Positions 51,563 to 61,648 of a stretch of 64,000 bases of DNA are shown here, piece after piece. Positions within the stretch are counted from its first letter, which is position 1. Every line of letters begins with the position of its first letter. The position numbers and the translations under genes are program-made. This DNA is from Corallococcus macrosporus (lineage in GTDB: Bacteria; Myxococcota; Myxococcia; Myxococcales; Myxococcaceae): the NCBI RefSeq assembly GCF_017302985.1, contig NZ_JAFIMU010000007.1, positions 1,860,001 to 1,924,000 on the forward strand, given 5' to 3'. Below the pieces are notes generated by a model that did not search any database, was not told the DNA's origin, and saw nothing but the letters and a program-made list of their open reading frames with translations.

Positions 51563-52525
51563 CTACGCGTTGAAGTCGAGCGTGGGCACGTCCTCGTCGC
51601 CGGACGCCGCCTGGTACACGTGCCAGGCGGTGGCCAGGTCCTGGAAGGGCAGCCCCACCCCGGAGAACACCGTCACCTGCTCCGGGGACGTGCGCCCGGG
51701 CTTGAGGCCCGCGAGGACCTCGCCCAGCTCCGCGTGGATGGCGGCCTCCGTGAGCCCCACCGCGCCCGCCGCGCCGGTGGAGACGGTGAGCCCCCGGTGG
51801 TCGCAGAGGAACAGCGACTGCTCCAGCAGCTCCCGGGACAGCTCCGCCTTGCCGGGCTCGTCCGCGCCCAGCGCGGTGATGTGCGTGCCCGGCTGGACCA
51901 TGCCCGCGTGCAGGAAGGGCTGGTGGCTCCACGTGGCCGTCACCACGATGTCCGCGTCCGCGACGGCGTCCGCCACGGACGTCTCCACGCGGATGGGCAG
52001 GTTCAGCTCCTGGTACATGCGCTGCGCGTAGGCGTTCGCGTGCGCGATGTTGGTGTCGTAGACGCGCACCTGGCTGAGCGTGCGCACCAGCCGCAGCTGC
52101 TTGAGCTGGAGCACGCCCTGGCGGCCGGCGCCAATCACCGCCACGCGCGTCGCGTCCGGCCGGGCCAGCACGTCCGCGGCCAGCGCGCCCACCACGCCGG
52201 TGCGCACGGCGGTGAGGTGGCCGGAGTCCATCACCGCGAGCAGCCCTCCCGTCACCAGGTCGTGCAGGTTCACCACGCCCTGGATGGCGGGCTTCTGCCC
52301 GGGGAACTTCGCGTGCACCTTCACGGTGTACGCGGGGATGCCGGGCACGCAGCCGGGGAACATCACCAGCGCGCTGCCCTCCGCGTGCAGCGGCGCGCGC
52401 ACGCGTTGCGGGGCCACCGTGCGGGCCAGGACGTCGGTGCGGAAGGCCTCGCGCAGGTCGTCCAGCAGGAGGAGCGCCTGGATGTTGCGGGCCACGGCGG
52501 AGCGGTTGAGCAGGAGGGTGGGCAT
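51563..52525 (-). CDS. Ornithine cyclodeaminase / mu-crystallin family protein
   Basis: 320 aa, the family's usual length. The N-terminal dimerisation and substrate part contains VRAPLHAEGSALVMFPGCVPG and KVHAKFPGQKPAIQGVVNLHD (Lys-x-x-x-Phe-Pro). LLAVMDSGHLTAVRTGVVGALAADVLARPDATRVAVIGAGRQG has the NAD-binding GxGxxG, and ALGADEPGKAEL is the typical late motif. The family converts ornithine to proline, or reduces imines, using NAD(P)H. Closest function could be an alanine dehydrogenase-like or imine reductase role; it cannot be separated by sight. The start at ATG 52525 is followed upstream by a 244 bp gap with a hairpin, divergent from a kinase. Confidence 0.85.
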   Translation of the reverse strand: MPTLLLNRSAVARNIQALLLLDDLREAFRTDVLARTVAPQRVRAPLHAEGSALVMFPGCVPGIPAYTVKVHAKFPGQKPAIQGVVNLHDLVTGGLLAVMDSGHLTAVRTGVVGALAADVLARPDATRVAVIGAGRQGVLQLKQLRLVRTLSQVRVYDTNIAHANAYAQRMYQELNLPIRVETSVADAVADADIVVTATWSHQPFLHAGMVQPGTHITALGADEPGKAELSRELLEQSLFLCDHRGLTVSTGAAGAVGLTEAAIHAELGEVLAGLKPGRTSPEQVTVFSGVGLPFQDLATAWHVYQAASGDEDVPTLDFNA

Positions 52526-52558
52526 GCTTTGCCGGCCACCCTACCCGAGCGCCCGCAT

Positions 52559-52586
52559 GCCCTGGAGCGCGAATGTCCTCCAGGGC
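52559..52586. promoter_or_regulatory. Inverted repeat in a divergent gap
   Basis: GCCCTGGAG pairs with CTCCAGGGC (9 bp) around a 10-nt loop. It lies about 35 bp from the cyclodeaminase start and 180 bp before the kinase start. No T-tract, so it may be an operator or leader structure. Nothing else is recognised in this 244 bp gap. Confidence 0.3.
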
Positions 52587-52769
52587 GGCCGAGCGCACGA
52601 AGGTGAACGGCGCACCGGGCGGTGCGTCCGAGGCCCGGCCCGGCACCGGCGGCCGAGGGCTCGGGGCGGAGGTCCCCGTCGGACGGAGGGGCGAAGCGCG
52701 GCGGAGCCACCGTGCGCAGCCTTCGCGCGAGGGGCGGCGCGGCCGGGCGATGGCCTGGGGAGACTGGCG

Positions 52770-54824
52770 ATGCAGGAGCCGGATTCACACTCCGTGGACG
52801 AGCATGCGCGCAGCGAGCCCCGCCTGTCGGGGGCGGAGTTCCTGCGCGCGAACCACGACGTGCTGCTGACGGACTGGCAGCAGGCGGTGCTGGAGCACCT
52901 GGGCCACAAGGTGCCCGCACGCCAGCCCTGGCTCATCGACCACCTGCCGGAGCTGCTCTCCTCGCTGGCGGACGCGGTGGAGCACGGACCGGAGGCGCTG
53001 GATGAGCGCCTGGAGATGGTGCACACGGTGGCCCGGCTGGACGAGGGCTTCGACCTGGGCGAGGTGGCGCACGAGTACGCGCTCCTGCGCCGCTGCATCC
53101 TCCACCGCCTGGAGACGCAGGGACAGTGGCTGCGGTCCGGCGACCTCACGCGGATGGAGGTGATGCTCGACCGGCTGGTCACCCGGACGATGACGTTCTT
53201 CTGGGAGATGAAGCAGCGCATCCTCCAGACGCTGGACCGCATGGCCGAGGCGACCCTGGACGACCCGGACATGGAGACGCTCCTGGAGCGCCTGCTCACC
53301 CGGCTGATGGAGGCCGCGCTCACCGTGAACACCGCGGCGGTGATGATGCTGGAGGGCGACGAGCTGGTGGTGCGCGCCGCGGTGGGCCTGGTCACCGACG
53401 AGGTGAAGGGCCTGCGCGTGTCGGTGGGGCAAGGCGTCAGCGGGCTGGCGGCGCTGGAGCGGCGGCCCTTCTTCGTCCGCTCGGCCTCCACCGACCCGCG
53501 CGTCCTCCTGGAGCCGCTGCGCCGCGCGGGGCTGCGCGCGCTGTACGGCCTGCCGCTCATGGACGGCGAGCGGCTGCTGGGCATGGCGTACATGGGCTCG
53601 CGCACGGCCTTCGCCTTCTCCGACTCGGACGTGCGGCTCTTCCACGCCGTCACGGAGCGGGCGTCCGGACACATTGCCCAGGCGGAGCTGCACGCGCGCG
53701 AGCACGCGGCCCGCAAGGAAGCCGAGCGGTCGCTGGCGCTGCTGGACTCGATGCTGGAGGCGGCGCCCGTGGGCATCGCGTTCCAGGACCATGAGCTGCG
53801 CTACCTGCGCATCAACAGCACCCTCGCGCGCATCAACGGCCACTCCGTGGAGGAGCACCGGGGCCGCACGCTGCACGAGATGGTCAGCGGCGGCGTCGCG
53901 GGGCCCGTCGAGCAGTCGCTGCGGCAGGTGCTGGAGACGGGGCGGCCCGTGCGGGACGCGCTCATCGAAGCGCCGGATCCCGTGCACGGCGGCCCGGGCG
54001 CCTGGCGCGCGGACTACTTCCCGGTGCGCACCCCGGGCGGGGTGCTGCTGGGGGTGGGCGTCACGGTGGTGGACATCGCCGACCACAAGCGCGCGGAGGC
54101 CGCGCTCCAGCAGGCCATCGACTTCCGCGAGGAGCTCATCGCCGTCCTGGGCCACGACCTGCGCAACCCCCTGCACGCGGTCAACGCGTCCGCCTTCATG
54201 CTGGGGAAGGTCCCGGACCTGGACACCACCGCGCGCCGCTCCGTGGACCGCATCCGCAAGGCCACGGCGCGGATGACGCGGATGATCAACGACATCCTCG
54301 ACTTCGCGCGCAGCCGCCTGGGCGGGGGCATCCCGGTGACGCGCCAGCGCGTGAACATGGTGGAGCTGTGCCAGGGCGTGCTGGACGAGCTGCAGGTCGT
54401 CTACCCGGAGCGGCCCCTCACGCTGGAGGTGAGCGGGGACGACCTGTGGGGGGAGTGGGACCCGGACCGGGTGACCCAGGTGCTGGGCAACCTGGTGGTG
54501 AACGCGCTGCAACACGCGAGGAACGACACGCCCGTCCTCACCACGCTCACCGCCGAGGTGACGGACGTGGTGATGCGCGTGTGCAACGAGGGCGACCCCA
54601 TCCCGGAGGAGCTGCTGCCGCACCTGTTCGACCCGTTCAAGGGCTCGCGCCAGCCGGAGCAGGGCAACAAGCACCGCAGCCTGGGGCTGGGGCTCTACAT
54701 CGTCAGTGAGATCGTCCAGGTGCACCAGGGCAGCGTCCGCGTGGAGACCGGCCCCGAGCAGGGCACCATCTTCACCGTGCGCTGGCCCCGCGTGCCTCCG
54801 CCGCGGGGCTACCTGCCGCCGTGA
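52770..54824 (+). CDS. Sensor histidine kinase (RsbRD_N-like, GAF, PAS, HisKA, HATPase)
   Basis: 684 aa. The N-terminal ~140 residues resemble the RsbRD_N-like helical sensor of the 40797 kinase (shared EYALLRRCIL-type segment). A GAF domain follows (about 165-315: VNTAAVMMLEGDELVVRAAVGL...GQGVSGLAALERRPFFV), then PAS (about 325-445), DHp with His462 (VLGHDLRNPLHAV) and an ATPase domain with N-box LGNLVVNALQHA and G2 LGLGLYIVSEI. The G1 box is NEGDPIP (Asp replaced by Asn), which is common in this sub-group and should not be read as inactive. Soluble. There is no adjacent response regulator. The start is ATG 52770. Confidence 0.9.
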   Translation: MQEPDSHSVDEHARSEPRLSGAEFLRANHDVLLTDWQQAVLEHLGHKVPARQPWLIDHLPELLSSLADAVEHGPEALDERLEMVHTVARLDEGFDLGEVAHEYALLRRCILHRLETQGQWLRSGDLTRMEVMLDRLVTRTMTFFWEMKQRILQTLDRMAEATLDDPDMETLLERLLTRLMEAALTVNTAAVMMLEGDELVVRAAVGLVTDEVKGLRVSVGQGVSGLAALERRPFFVRSASTDPRVLLEPLRRAGLRALYGLPLMDGERLLGMAYMGSRTAFAFSDSDVRLFHAVTERASGHIAQAELHAREHAARKEAERSLALLDSMLEAAPVGIAFQDHELRYLRINSTLARINGHSVEEHRGRTLHEMVSGGVAGPVEQSLRQVLETGRPVRDALIEAPDPVHGGPGAWRADYFPVRTPGGVLLGVGVTVVDIADHKRAEAALQQAIDFREELIAVLGHDLRNPLHAVNASAFMLGKVPDLDTTARRSVDRIRKATARMTRMINDILDFARSRLGGGIPVTRQRVNMVELCQGVLDELQVVYPERPLTLEVSGDDLWGEWDPDRVTQVLGNLVVNALQHARNDTPVLTTLTAEVTDVVMRVCNEGDPIPEELLPHLFDPFKGSRQPEQGNKHRSLGLGLYIVSEIVQVHQGSVRVETGPEQGTIFTVRWPRVPPPRGYLPP

Positions 54825-54831
54825 GCGGGCG

Positions 54832-56460
54832 TCACGGCGTGGCCTTCACCTCGGACGCGGGCGCGATGGCCAGCGTGTGCACGGCCTCCGCGAGCATGCG
54901 CGTGCTCAGGTCCAGCGTCTCCAGCGCGATGGACTCGTCCGGGGCGTGGCCGGTGTAGGGCTCCTTGGGGAACGCGGGCCCGAAGTCCACGGCGCGGGGA
55001 AACAGCCGCGCGTAGGTGCCGCCCCGGATGGAGCCCGGCACCGCGTCCGGCTCCTTGCGCTGCCGCTGGTAGATGCCCATCAGCGTCTTCACCAGCGGGC
55101 CGGACGTGTCCGCCACGTGCGGGTCGCCGATGTAGCGGTTGGGACCCTCCTTCACCCGGCCGCCGGAGTCCTCGCCCGCGCGCTTCGCGGCGGCGTCCAG
55201 CGCGGCGTTGAACGCGGCCGCGTCCTGGCCCTGCGGCCGGCGCATGTTGACGCCCAGGGACACCGTGCCGTCCTTCACGCGCAGCACCGTGGGCGCCACG
55301 AGCAGCGGCCCCATGAGGGCGTCCTCGTACTTCAGGCCCAGCTTGTCGCCGTGGTGGTCGCCGTCGAAGCGCTTCGCCACCACGCGCAGCAGCGCCGCGA
55401 TGCCGTTGTCCTCCAATGACAGACGCGAGGCCACGGCGGACAAATCCCAGAGCGCGTTGTGCCCCTCGTCCGCGGTGGACGAGTGCACGGCCACGCCGTG
55501 GACGGTGAGCACCACGGTGTTGCCCTCGCGCTTCGCCTCGGCCTTCAGGTCCTTGCGCGCGGGGGACTCCGCCACGATGGCGGCCTTCACGGCGGCGAGC
55601 ACCGCCTCCGGCGTCTGGCCCTTCACGGGCTCCAGCTTCAGCGTGGCGGTGCCGGGCACCTGGGTGAGGAACTCGCCCGCGCTCACGTCCACGGCGCGCG
55701 CGACGGTGCCCTCCTTCGGCGTCGTGAGCGCGGTGCCCACGGGCGCCTCCAGCGTCCACGCGACGAAGCCGGACTGCGCGGCCATCACCGGGTAGCCGGA
55801 GTCCACGGAGATGACGTGCGTGGGCTTGGGCTGCGTGGCCGCGTACTTCTGCATGCCGGACCAGTCGCTCTCCTCGCCGTTGCCGATGATGATCAGCACC
55901 TTGCCCTGCGGCTTGAGGCCCAGGTCCTTCGCCATGGCCAGCGCCACGAGCCCGGAGGCGATGGGGCCCTTGTCGTCCTCCACGCCCCGGCCGTACAGGC
56001 GGCCCTTCTCCACCACCGGCTTGAAGGGCGCGCGCTTCCACTCATGCGCGGGCGCGGGGACGACGTCGCCGTGGAACACCAGGCCCAGCAGCGGCTCGCC
56101 CTCGCCCCAGGACAGCTCGAAGACGTCGTTCTCGCCCACGGTGCGGAAGCCGAAGCCGCGCGCCTTCGCCCAGGCCTCCAGCGCGCGGCCCATGGCGGCC
56201 ATCTCCGGGTTCTTCGCGGCGGGGGCCTCGCTGCTCACCGTCTTGAAGCGGACGAGCGTCTGCGTGAGGGCCACCACGTCGTCCAGCGCACACGCCTGGA
56301 CGTAGGCGGCGTAACGCTCCGCGGCGGAAGCGCCCTTCAGGGCGGTGTCGGAGAAGCGGGCAGCGCGGGCGGCGGGCTTGCCGGCGCAGCGGGGGTCCTT
56401 GGCGGCGAGGGCGGCGGCGGGCGCCAGGAGGCAGAGGGCGGCGAGGAGGCGGGTGCGCAT
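54832..56460 (-). CDS. M20-family metallopeptidase (dipeptidase, PepV-like), secreted
   Basis: 542 aa. Signal peptide RLLAALCLLAPAAALA. The zinc-ligand order of M20 peptidases is clear: first His/Asp in GLVFHGDVVPAP, second Asp in RGVEDDKGPIAS, catalytic Glu pair in NGEESDWSGM, then the Asp in VDSGYP and the final His in YTGHAPDE. A lid (dimerisation) domain with HSSTADEGHNA sits between. The length (~520 mature) fits PepV/DapE-like dipeptidases. It would act in the periplasm or outside the cell, probably in peptide nutrition. It is separated from the convergent kinase gene by 7 bp. Confidence 0.9.
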   Translation of the reverse strand: MRTRLLAALCLLAPAAALAAKDPRCAGKPAARAARFSDTALKGASAAERYAAYVQACALDDVVALTQTLVRFKTVSSEAPAAKNPEMAAMGRALEAWAKARGFGFRTVGENDVFELSWGEGEPLLGLVFHGDVVPAPAHEWKRAPFKPVVEKGRLYGRGVEDDKGPIASGLVALAMAKDLGLKPQGKVLIIIGNGEESDWSGMQKYAATQPKPTHVISVDSGYPVMAAQSGFVAWTLEAPVGTALTTPKEGTVARAVDVSAGEFLTQVPGTATLKLEPVKGQTPEAVLAAVKAAIVAESPARKDLKAEAKREGNTVVLTVHGVAVHSSTADEGHNALWDLSAVASRLSLEDNGIAALLRVVAKRFDGDHHGDKLGLKYEDALMGPLLVAPTVLRVKDGTVSLGVNMRRPQGQDAAAFNAALDAAAKRAGEDSGGRVKEGPNRYIGDPHVADTSGPLVKTLMGIYQRQRKEPDAVPGSIRGGTYARLFPRAVDFGPAFPKEPYTGHAPDESIALETLDLSTRMLAEAVHTLAIAPASEVKATP

Positions 56461-56572
56461 GGGAGGGCTGGGAAACCGCCGGGCGGGCGGAGCATTCCTG
56501 GTGGGACGGGGGGCAGCGGGGCGGCCGTGCGTCGGGCGTGAAAATCGGGGAGGCCGGGGCTAAAGCTAGAGC

Positions 56573-57229
<657 letters not shown>

Positions 57230-57240
57230 CGTGGCCTCAA

Positions 57241-57280
57241 GCGGGGCCCGGTGTCTTCCGGACACGGGCCCCGCCTGCTT
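57241..57280 (+). terminator. Hairpin terminator after msrA
   Basis: GCGGGGCCC-G-GTGTC pairs with GACAC-GGGCCCCGC (14 bp, one bulge) around TTCCG, followed by CTGCTTCTC. The stem is strong and the U-tract weak. Confidence 0.55.
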
Positions 57281-57398
57281 CTCAACGCTCGTCCCCTCCT
57301 CCCTGTCCTGCACCGCACTCGGGCCGCGCTTCGCCTGCCCTGGAGTGCCACCGCGTGCGATGGGCTGACGCCACACGAGGCACGGAGGAGTCCCCCAC

Positions 57399-58664
57399 AT
57401 GATGGACGACGCACCCCGGCTGTGGACCCGCAGGCGCATGCTGGGGGCCACGGGCGGCCTCCTCACCGCGAGCGCGTGGATGCCCCCGGTGCTGGCCGCC
57501 GCGCCGCAGCCGGTGAAGCTCCCCGACATCTTCGCCAGGACGGAGCGCGAGCGCCCCGGTCCGCCCAACCCGCAGCCGGAGAACGAGCGCGTGGGCTGGG
57601 CCGTCGTCGGCCTGGGGCACCTGTCGCTGGAAGAAATCCTCCCCGCGTTCGGACAGATGAAGCGCGGCCGGCTGGTGGCGCTGGTGAGCGGCGACCGCGC
57701 GAAGGCGCAGGCCATCGCGAAGCAGTACGGCGTCGCGGACAAGGCCCTCTACGACTACAAGTCGTTTGATCAGCTCAAGGACAACCCAGAGGTGCAGGCC
57801 GTCTACATCGTCCTGCCCAACAGCATGCACGCGGAGTTCACCGTGCGCGCGGCACAGGCGGGCAAGCACGTCTTCTGCGAGAAGCCCATGGCCAACACGT
57901 CGGCCGAGTGCCAGCAGATGATCGACGCGTGCAAGAAGGCGGACCGCAAGCTGGGCATCGCGTACCGGCTCCAGTACGAGCCGCACCACCGCGCGGTCAT
58001 CCAGATGGCGCGCAACAAGGAGCTGGGCACGCTCAAGCTCTTCACCGCCAACAACGGCCAGAACCAGGGCGACCCCAACCAGTGGCGCCACAAGAAGGCC
58101 CTGGCCGGAGGCGGCGCGCTGCCGGACGTGGGCATCTACTGCCTCTCCGCCGCGCGCTACTTCAGCGGCGAGGAGCCCACGGAGGTGCAGGGCTTCAGCT
58201 ACAGCACGCCCAATGATCCGCGCTTCAAGGAGGTGGAGGAGTCCTTCGCCTTCCACCTGCGCTTCCCCTCCGGCTTCCAGGCGCACTGCACCAGCCACTA
58301 CAGCACGCACGAGACGAAGGACCTGCGGCTGATGGGCACGGACGGCTGGGCGTCCATGGACCCCGGCTTCTCCTACAGCGGGCTGCGCCTGCGCGTGGGC
58401 ACGAAGTCCAAGTCCTTCCCCAAGGCGGACGACACGGTGGAGCGCAGCTTCAGCCAGCCCAGCCAGTTCGCTCGGGAGATGGACCACTTCTCGCGCTGCG
58501 TGCAGGAGAACGTCGTCCCACACACGCCGGGCGAGGAAGGCCTCGCGGACATGCGCATCATCGAAGCGCTCTACCGCTCCGCGCAGGAGGGCAAGGCCGT
58601 GAAGCTGGAGGCCGCGAAGAAGCTGGATGCCTTCCGCGGCCCACCTCCGAAGGAAGAGGCCTGA
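57399..58664 (+). CDS. Tat-exported Gfo/Idh/MocA oxidoreductase (glucose-fructose oxidoreductase-like)
   Basis: 421 aa. The twin-arginine signal has [18 protein letters not shown] with Ala-rich hydrophobic core. The NAD(P)-binding Rossmann domain starts [18 protein letters not shown]. The family Lys is in [11 protein letters not shown], and the substrate Lys/His region is [19 protein letters not shown], typical of Gfo/Idh. It is folded with its cofactor before export, as in Zymomonas GFOR. It probably oxidises a sugar in the periplasm, but the substrate is not predictable. GGAGG precedes ATG 57399 or 57402. It converges with the AraC gene, 6 bp apart. Confidence 0.88.
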   Translation: MMDDAPRLWTRRRMLGATGGLLTASAWMPPVLAAAPQPVKLPDIFARTERERPGPPNPQPENERVGWAVVGLGHLSLEEILPAFGQMKRGRLVALVSGDRAKAQAIAKQYGVADKALYDYKSFDQLKDNPEVQAVYIVLPNSMHAEFTVRAAQAGKHVFCEKPMANTSAECQQMIDACKKADRKLGIAYRLQYEPHHRAVIQMARNKELGTLKLFTANNGQNQGDPNQWRHKKALAGGGALPDVGIYCLSAARYFSGEEPTEVQGFSYSTPNDPRFKEVEESFAFHLRFPSGFQAHCTSHYSTHETKDLRLMGTDGWASMDPGFSYSGLRLRVGTKSKSFPKADDTVERSFSQPSQFAREMDHFSRCVQENVVPHTPGEEGLADMRIIEALYRSAQEGKAVKLEAAKKLDAFRGPPPKEEA

Positions 58665-58670
58665 AGCCTC

Positions 58671-59660
58671 TCAAGACGCCCGGCGGTGGCTGCGCCGGTA
58701 CGCGCCGGGAGCCGTCCCGTCCCAGCGCTTGAAGGCCCGGTTGAAGGACGCCTCGCTCTGGTAGCCGATGGCCGGAGCGACCTCGCTCAAGGGCAGCTCG
58801 CTTTCGCGCAGGAGCTGGGCGGCCTTGATCATCCGCCACCCCACCAGGTACTCCAGCGGCGGCTCTCCCACGAGCTCACTGAAGCGCGCGGCGAAGCCGG
58901 ACCGGGACATGGCCACCGCGGACGCGAGGCTCTCCACGGTCCAGGGCTCCTGGGGGCGCTCGTGGATGAGCGCCAGCGCCTTGCCAATCTGCGGGTCCCC
59001 CAGCGCCCGCATGCCGGCCTCCCGGCACGAGCCCTCCGACTTCATGATGTGCGCCCGCAGCGCCTGCACCAGCAGGATGTCCGCGAGCCGGCTCATGATG
59101 ACGGTGGCCCCCGGGTGCGACGACGCGCTCTCCGTCAGCAGGAGCTGCACCGTGGACGCCAGGGACGGCGCCGTCGCCGCGTCGTCCGCGGCCAGGTGGA
59201 TGACGTGGGGCAGCTCCTTGAAGAGCAGCGTGCGCGGCGCGACCCCCAGTTGGAACGTCGCCGCGACCAGCGTGGTCCGCTCGCCGTCACCGCCCAGCCG
59301 GATGGAGCCCTTGCCGCGGGCGTTCGCGCAGGCCCCGCGCTCCAGGACGTGGACGGGGCTGTCCTCCGCGTCGCGCAGCGTGTGGCCTCCGCCATGCGGC
59401 AGCACCGCCAGGTCCCCCGCGCACAGCTCCAGGGCGCCCGGAACACCCTCCACCTCCAGCCGGGCCCCGCCGCGCGCCACGAGGACGATGTGCGCGCCCG
59501 GGGCCGTCCCGAACTGGAGCCCCCACGGGGCGAACAGCTCGAACCGGCCGTGCATCCGGGTGGACAGGCGCAGGGTGTCCAGGACCTCCGCCAGGACATC
59601 CGCCCCCTGCTGCTCCAGGGTGTATGGACGATCGGTCAATTTGTTTGGACTGGATGCCAT
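58671..59660 (-). CDS. AraC-family regulator with cupin_6-type N-terminal domain
   Basis: 329 aa. The N-terminal ~190 residues match the cupin-like AraC_binding_2/cupin_6 type (HGRFELFAPWGLQFGTAPGAHIVLVARGGARLEVEGVPGALELCAGDLAVLPHGGGHTLRDAED). The C-terminal AraC HTH pair has PWTVESLASAVAMSRSGFAARFSELVGEPPLEYLVGWRMIKAAQLLRESELPLSEVAPAIGYQSEASFNRAFKRWDGTAPGAYRR, a full two-HTH domain. It is divergent from the Old Yellow Enzyme gene with 34 bp between starts, so it very probably controls that gene, and pirin beyond it, in response to a small molecule. Confidence 0.92.
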   Translation of the reverse strand: MASSPNKLTDRPYTLEQQGADVLAEVLDTLRLSTRMHGRFELFAPWGLQFGTAPGAHIVLVARGGARLEVEGVPGALELCAGDLAVLPHGGGHTLRDAEDSPVHVLERGACANARGKGSIRLGGDGERTTLVAATFQLGVAPRTLLFKELPHVIHLAADDAATAPSLASTVQLLLTESASSHPGATVIMSRLADILLVQALRAHIMKSEGSCREAGMRALGDPQIGKALALIHERPQEPWTVESLASAVAMSRSGFAARFSELVGEPPLEYLVGWRMIKAAQLLRESELPLSEVAPAIGYQSEASFNRAFKRWDGTAPGAYRRSHRRAS

Positions 59661-59674
59661 GGCACGTCCATAGC
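59645..59674 (+). promoter_or_regulatory. Candidate promoter of the OYE gene inside the AraC start region
   Basis: TTGGAC at 59645 and CATAGC at 59669 with an 18-bp spacer, 20 bp before ATG 59695. It overlaps the first codons of the divergent AraC gene, so regulator and target promoters would overlap. Confidence 0.3.
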
Positions 59675-59694
59675 GCCTGGAGCATTAACCGGCC

Positions 59695-60783
59695 ATGGCA
59701 AACACCTCCAAGCTCCTCTCCCCCTTCCGTCTGGGCCGGCTCGAACTGAAGAACCGGCTGGTGATGGCGCCCATGACCCGCAGCCGGGCGCTCGTCGACG
59801 GCAACGTCCCCAACCCGCTGGCGGTGACCTATTACGTCCAGCGGGCCTCCGCGGGCCTCATCGTCACGGAGGGCACCCAGGTCAGCCCCCAGGGCGTCGG
59901 CTACATCCGCACACCGGGCATCCACTCGCCGGAGCAGGTGGCGGGCTGGAAGAAGGTGACGGACGCCGTGCACGCGGCGGGCGGCGTCATCTTCGCGCAG
60001 CTATGGCACGTGGGGCGCGTCTCGCACCCGGACTTCCACGGCGGTGAGCTGCCGGTGGCGCCCTCCGCCATCGCGGTGGAGCAGGACGTCTTCACCTTCC
60101 AGGGCAAGAAGCGCGCGGTGGCGCCCCGGGCCCTGGAGACGCACGAGCTGCCCGGCGTCGTCGAGCAGTTCCGCCAGGCCGCCCGCAACGCGAAGGAGGC
60201 GGGCTTCGACGGCGTGGAGCTGCACGGCAGCAACGGCTACCTGTTGGATCAGTTCCTGCGGGACAGCTCCAACCAGCGCACGGACGCGTACGGCGGCAGC
60301 ATCGAGAACCGGGTGCGCTTCCCGCTGGAGGTGGCGCGCGCGGTGGCGGAGGTCTGGGGCGCGGAGCGCGTGGGCTACCGGCTCCACCCGCAGAACTTCC
60401 CCTACGGCGGCATGACGGACTCCACCCCCGTGGAGACCTTCACGCACATCGCGCGGGAGCTGGGCAAGCTGGGCCTGGGCTACCTGCACGTGACCGAGGC
60501 CGTCACGGGCCCCGCCGCCGTGAGCGCCGAGCAGCGCATCACGCCGCACATCCGCAAGGCCTTCCCGGGCACGGTCATCGCGAACGGCGGCTACGACGCG
60601 CAGGCCGGAGAAGCGGTGCTGGCGCGCGGCGAGGCGGACCTCGTGGCGTACGGCGTGCCGTTCCTCGCGAACCCGGACCTGCCGGAGCGCTTCCGCCGGT
60701 CCGCGCCGCTCAACACGCCGGACGCGGCGACCTTCTTCCAGGGCGAGGAGCAGGGCTTCACCAGCTACCCGGCGCTCACCTGA
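59695..60783 (+). CDS. Old Yellow Enzyme-family alkene reductase (NemA-like)
   Basis: 362 aa, the usual length. FMN TIM-barrel signatures: [24 protein letters not shown] at the N-terminus, [50 protein letters not shown] with His and Asn that bind the substrate carbonyl or nitro group and Tyr as proton donor. The C-terminal Arg-containing GYD...[20 protein letters not shown] binds the FMN phosphate. It reduces activated C=C bonds, nitro-compounds or quinones with NAD(P)H. Paired with the divergent AraC regulator and followed by pirin (18 bp downstream), the unit looks like an electrophile or xenobiotic response. Confidence 0.93.
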   Translation: MANTSKLLSPFRLGRLELKNRLVMAPMTRSRALVDGNVPNPLAVTYYVQRASAGLIVTEGTQVSPQGVGYIRTPGIHSPEQVAGWKKVTDAVHAAGGVIFAQLWHVGRVSHPDFHGGELPVAPSAIAVEQDVFTFQGKKRAVAPRALETHELPGVVEQFRQAARNAKEAGFDGVELHGSNGYLLDQFLRDSSNQRTDAYGGSIENRVRFPLEVARAVAEVWGAERVGYRLHPQNFPYGGMTDSTPVETFTHIARELGKLGLGYLHVTEAVTGPAAVSAEQRITPHIRKAFPGTVIANGGYDAQAGEAVLARGEADLVAYGVPFLANPDLPERFRRSAPLNTPDAATFFQGEEQGFTSYPALT

Positions 60784-60801
60784 GCCCGGAGGGGAACCGT
60801 C

Positions 60802-61647
60802 ATGAGCACGCAACGAAGGCTGGAGCGGATCATCCATCTGCCCGAACCCACGCAGGGGCAGTTCGGGCCCGCGCACACGGTGGTGCCGGTCATCTCACCG
60901 GAGGACTACGCGCGGTCGGATCCGTTCATCCTGTTGATGGACGACCGCATCGACGGAAAGCCGATTGGCGGGCCGCACCCGCACGCGGGCTTCGAGACGG
61001 TGACCCTGGTGGTGAAGGGCGGGATGACCCACGACAGCGGCAAGCTGGGTGAAGGGGACGTGCAGTGGATGACGGCCGGCAGTGGCGTCATCCACGGCGA
61101 GGGGCTGGAGGGAGACCTGGGCCAGGCGCGCATCCTCCAGCTCTGGCTCACGTTGCCGAAGGCGCAGCGCTGGGTGCCGGCGGGGTTCCAGGACCTGCCG
61201 TACGCGGAGCTGCCGGTGCGGCGCGAGCCGGGCGTGGAGGTGCGCGTGTACAGCGGCACGTCGGGCGCGGTGCGTTCGAAGACGAAGAACTACGTGCCCG
61301 TCACGCTGGCGGAGTTCCAGTTGGAGCCGGGCGCGTCCGTGGAGCAGGACCTGCCCGCCTCGTACAACGGCTTCTTCCTCGTGCTGGAGGGCGAGGTCGC
61401 GGTGGGGCCGGACCGCCGGTCGCTGAAGCCCGGGCAGGTGGGCTGGCTGGACCGGCCGGTGTCAGGAGGGGACAGCACGGTCCGCGTCACCGGGACGACG
61501 CGGGCGCGGGTGCTGCTGTACGCGGGCCAGCCGCAGCGGGACCCGCTGGTGAGCCACGGGCCGTTCATCGGGGACACCCAGGCGGACATCCTGAGGTCCA
61601 TCGAGGGGTACAGCGCGGGCCGCTTCGGCCCACCGCCGCCGAGGTAG
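60802..61647 (+). CDS. Pirin-family protein
   Basis: 281 aa. The N-terminal cupin contains [59 protein letters not shown], the pirin signature with metal-binding His in HPHAGFET and HGE. A second cupin follows ([35 protein letters not shown]). Pirins bind Fe and some act as quercetinases or redox sensors. It lies 18 bp after the OYE gene and is very likely co-transcribed, with GGAGGGG before ATG 60802. The stop is one base from the convergent Mpo1-like gene. Confidence 0.92.
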   Translation: MSTQRRLERIIHLPEPTQGQFGPAHTVVPVISPEDYARSDPFILLMDDRIDGKPIGGPHPHAGFETVTLVVKGGMTHDSGKLGEGDVQWMTAGSGVIHGEGLEGDLGQARILQLWLTLPKAQRWVPAGFQDLPYAELPVRREPGVEVRVYSGTSGAVRSKTKNYVPVTLAEFQLEPGASVEQDLPASYNGFFLVLEGEVAVGPDRRSLKPGQVGWLDRPVSGGDSTVRVTGTTRARVLLYAGQPQRDPLVSHGPFIGDTQADILRSIEGYSAGRFGPPPPR

Positions 61648-61648
61648 G

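Noticed and set aside
52770-54824. Kinase judged degenerate because G1 is NEGDP rather than DxGxG
   Set aside because: The H-box, N-box and G2 are intact, and N-E-G-x-PIP is a usual form of G1 in this kinase sub-group, so it is probably active.
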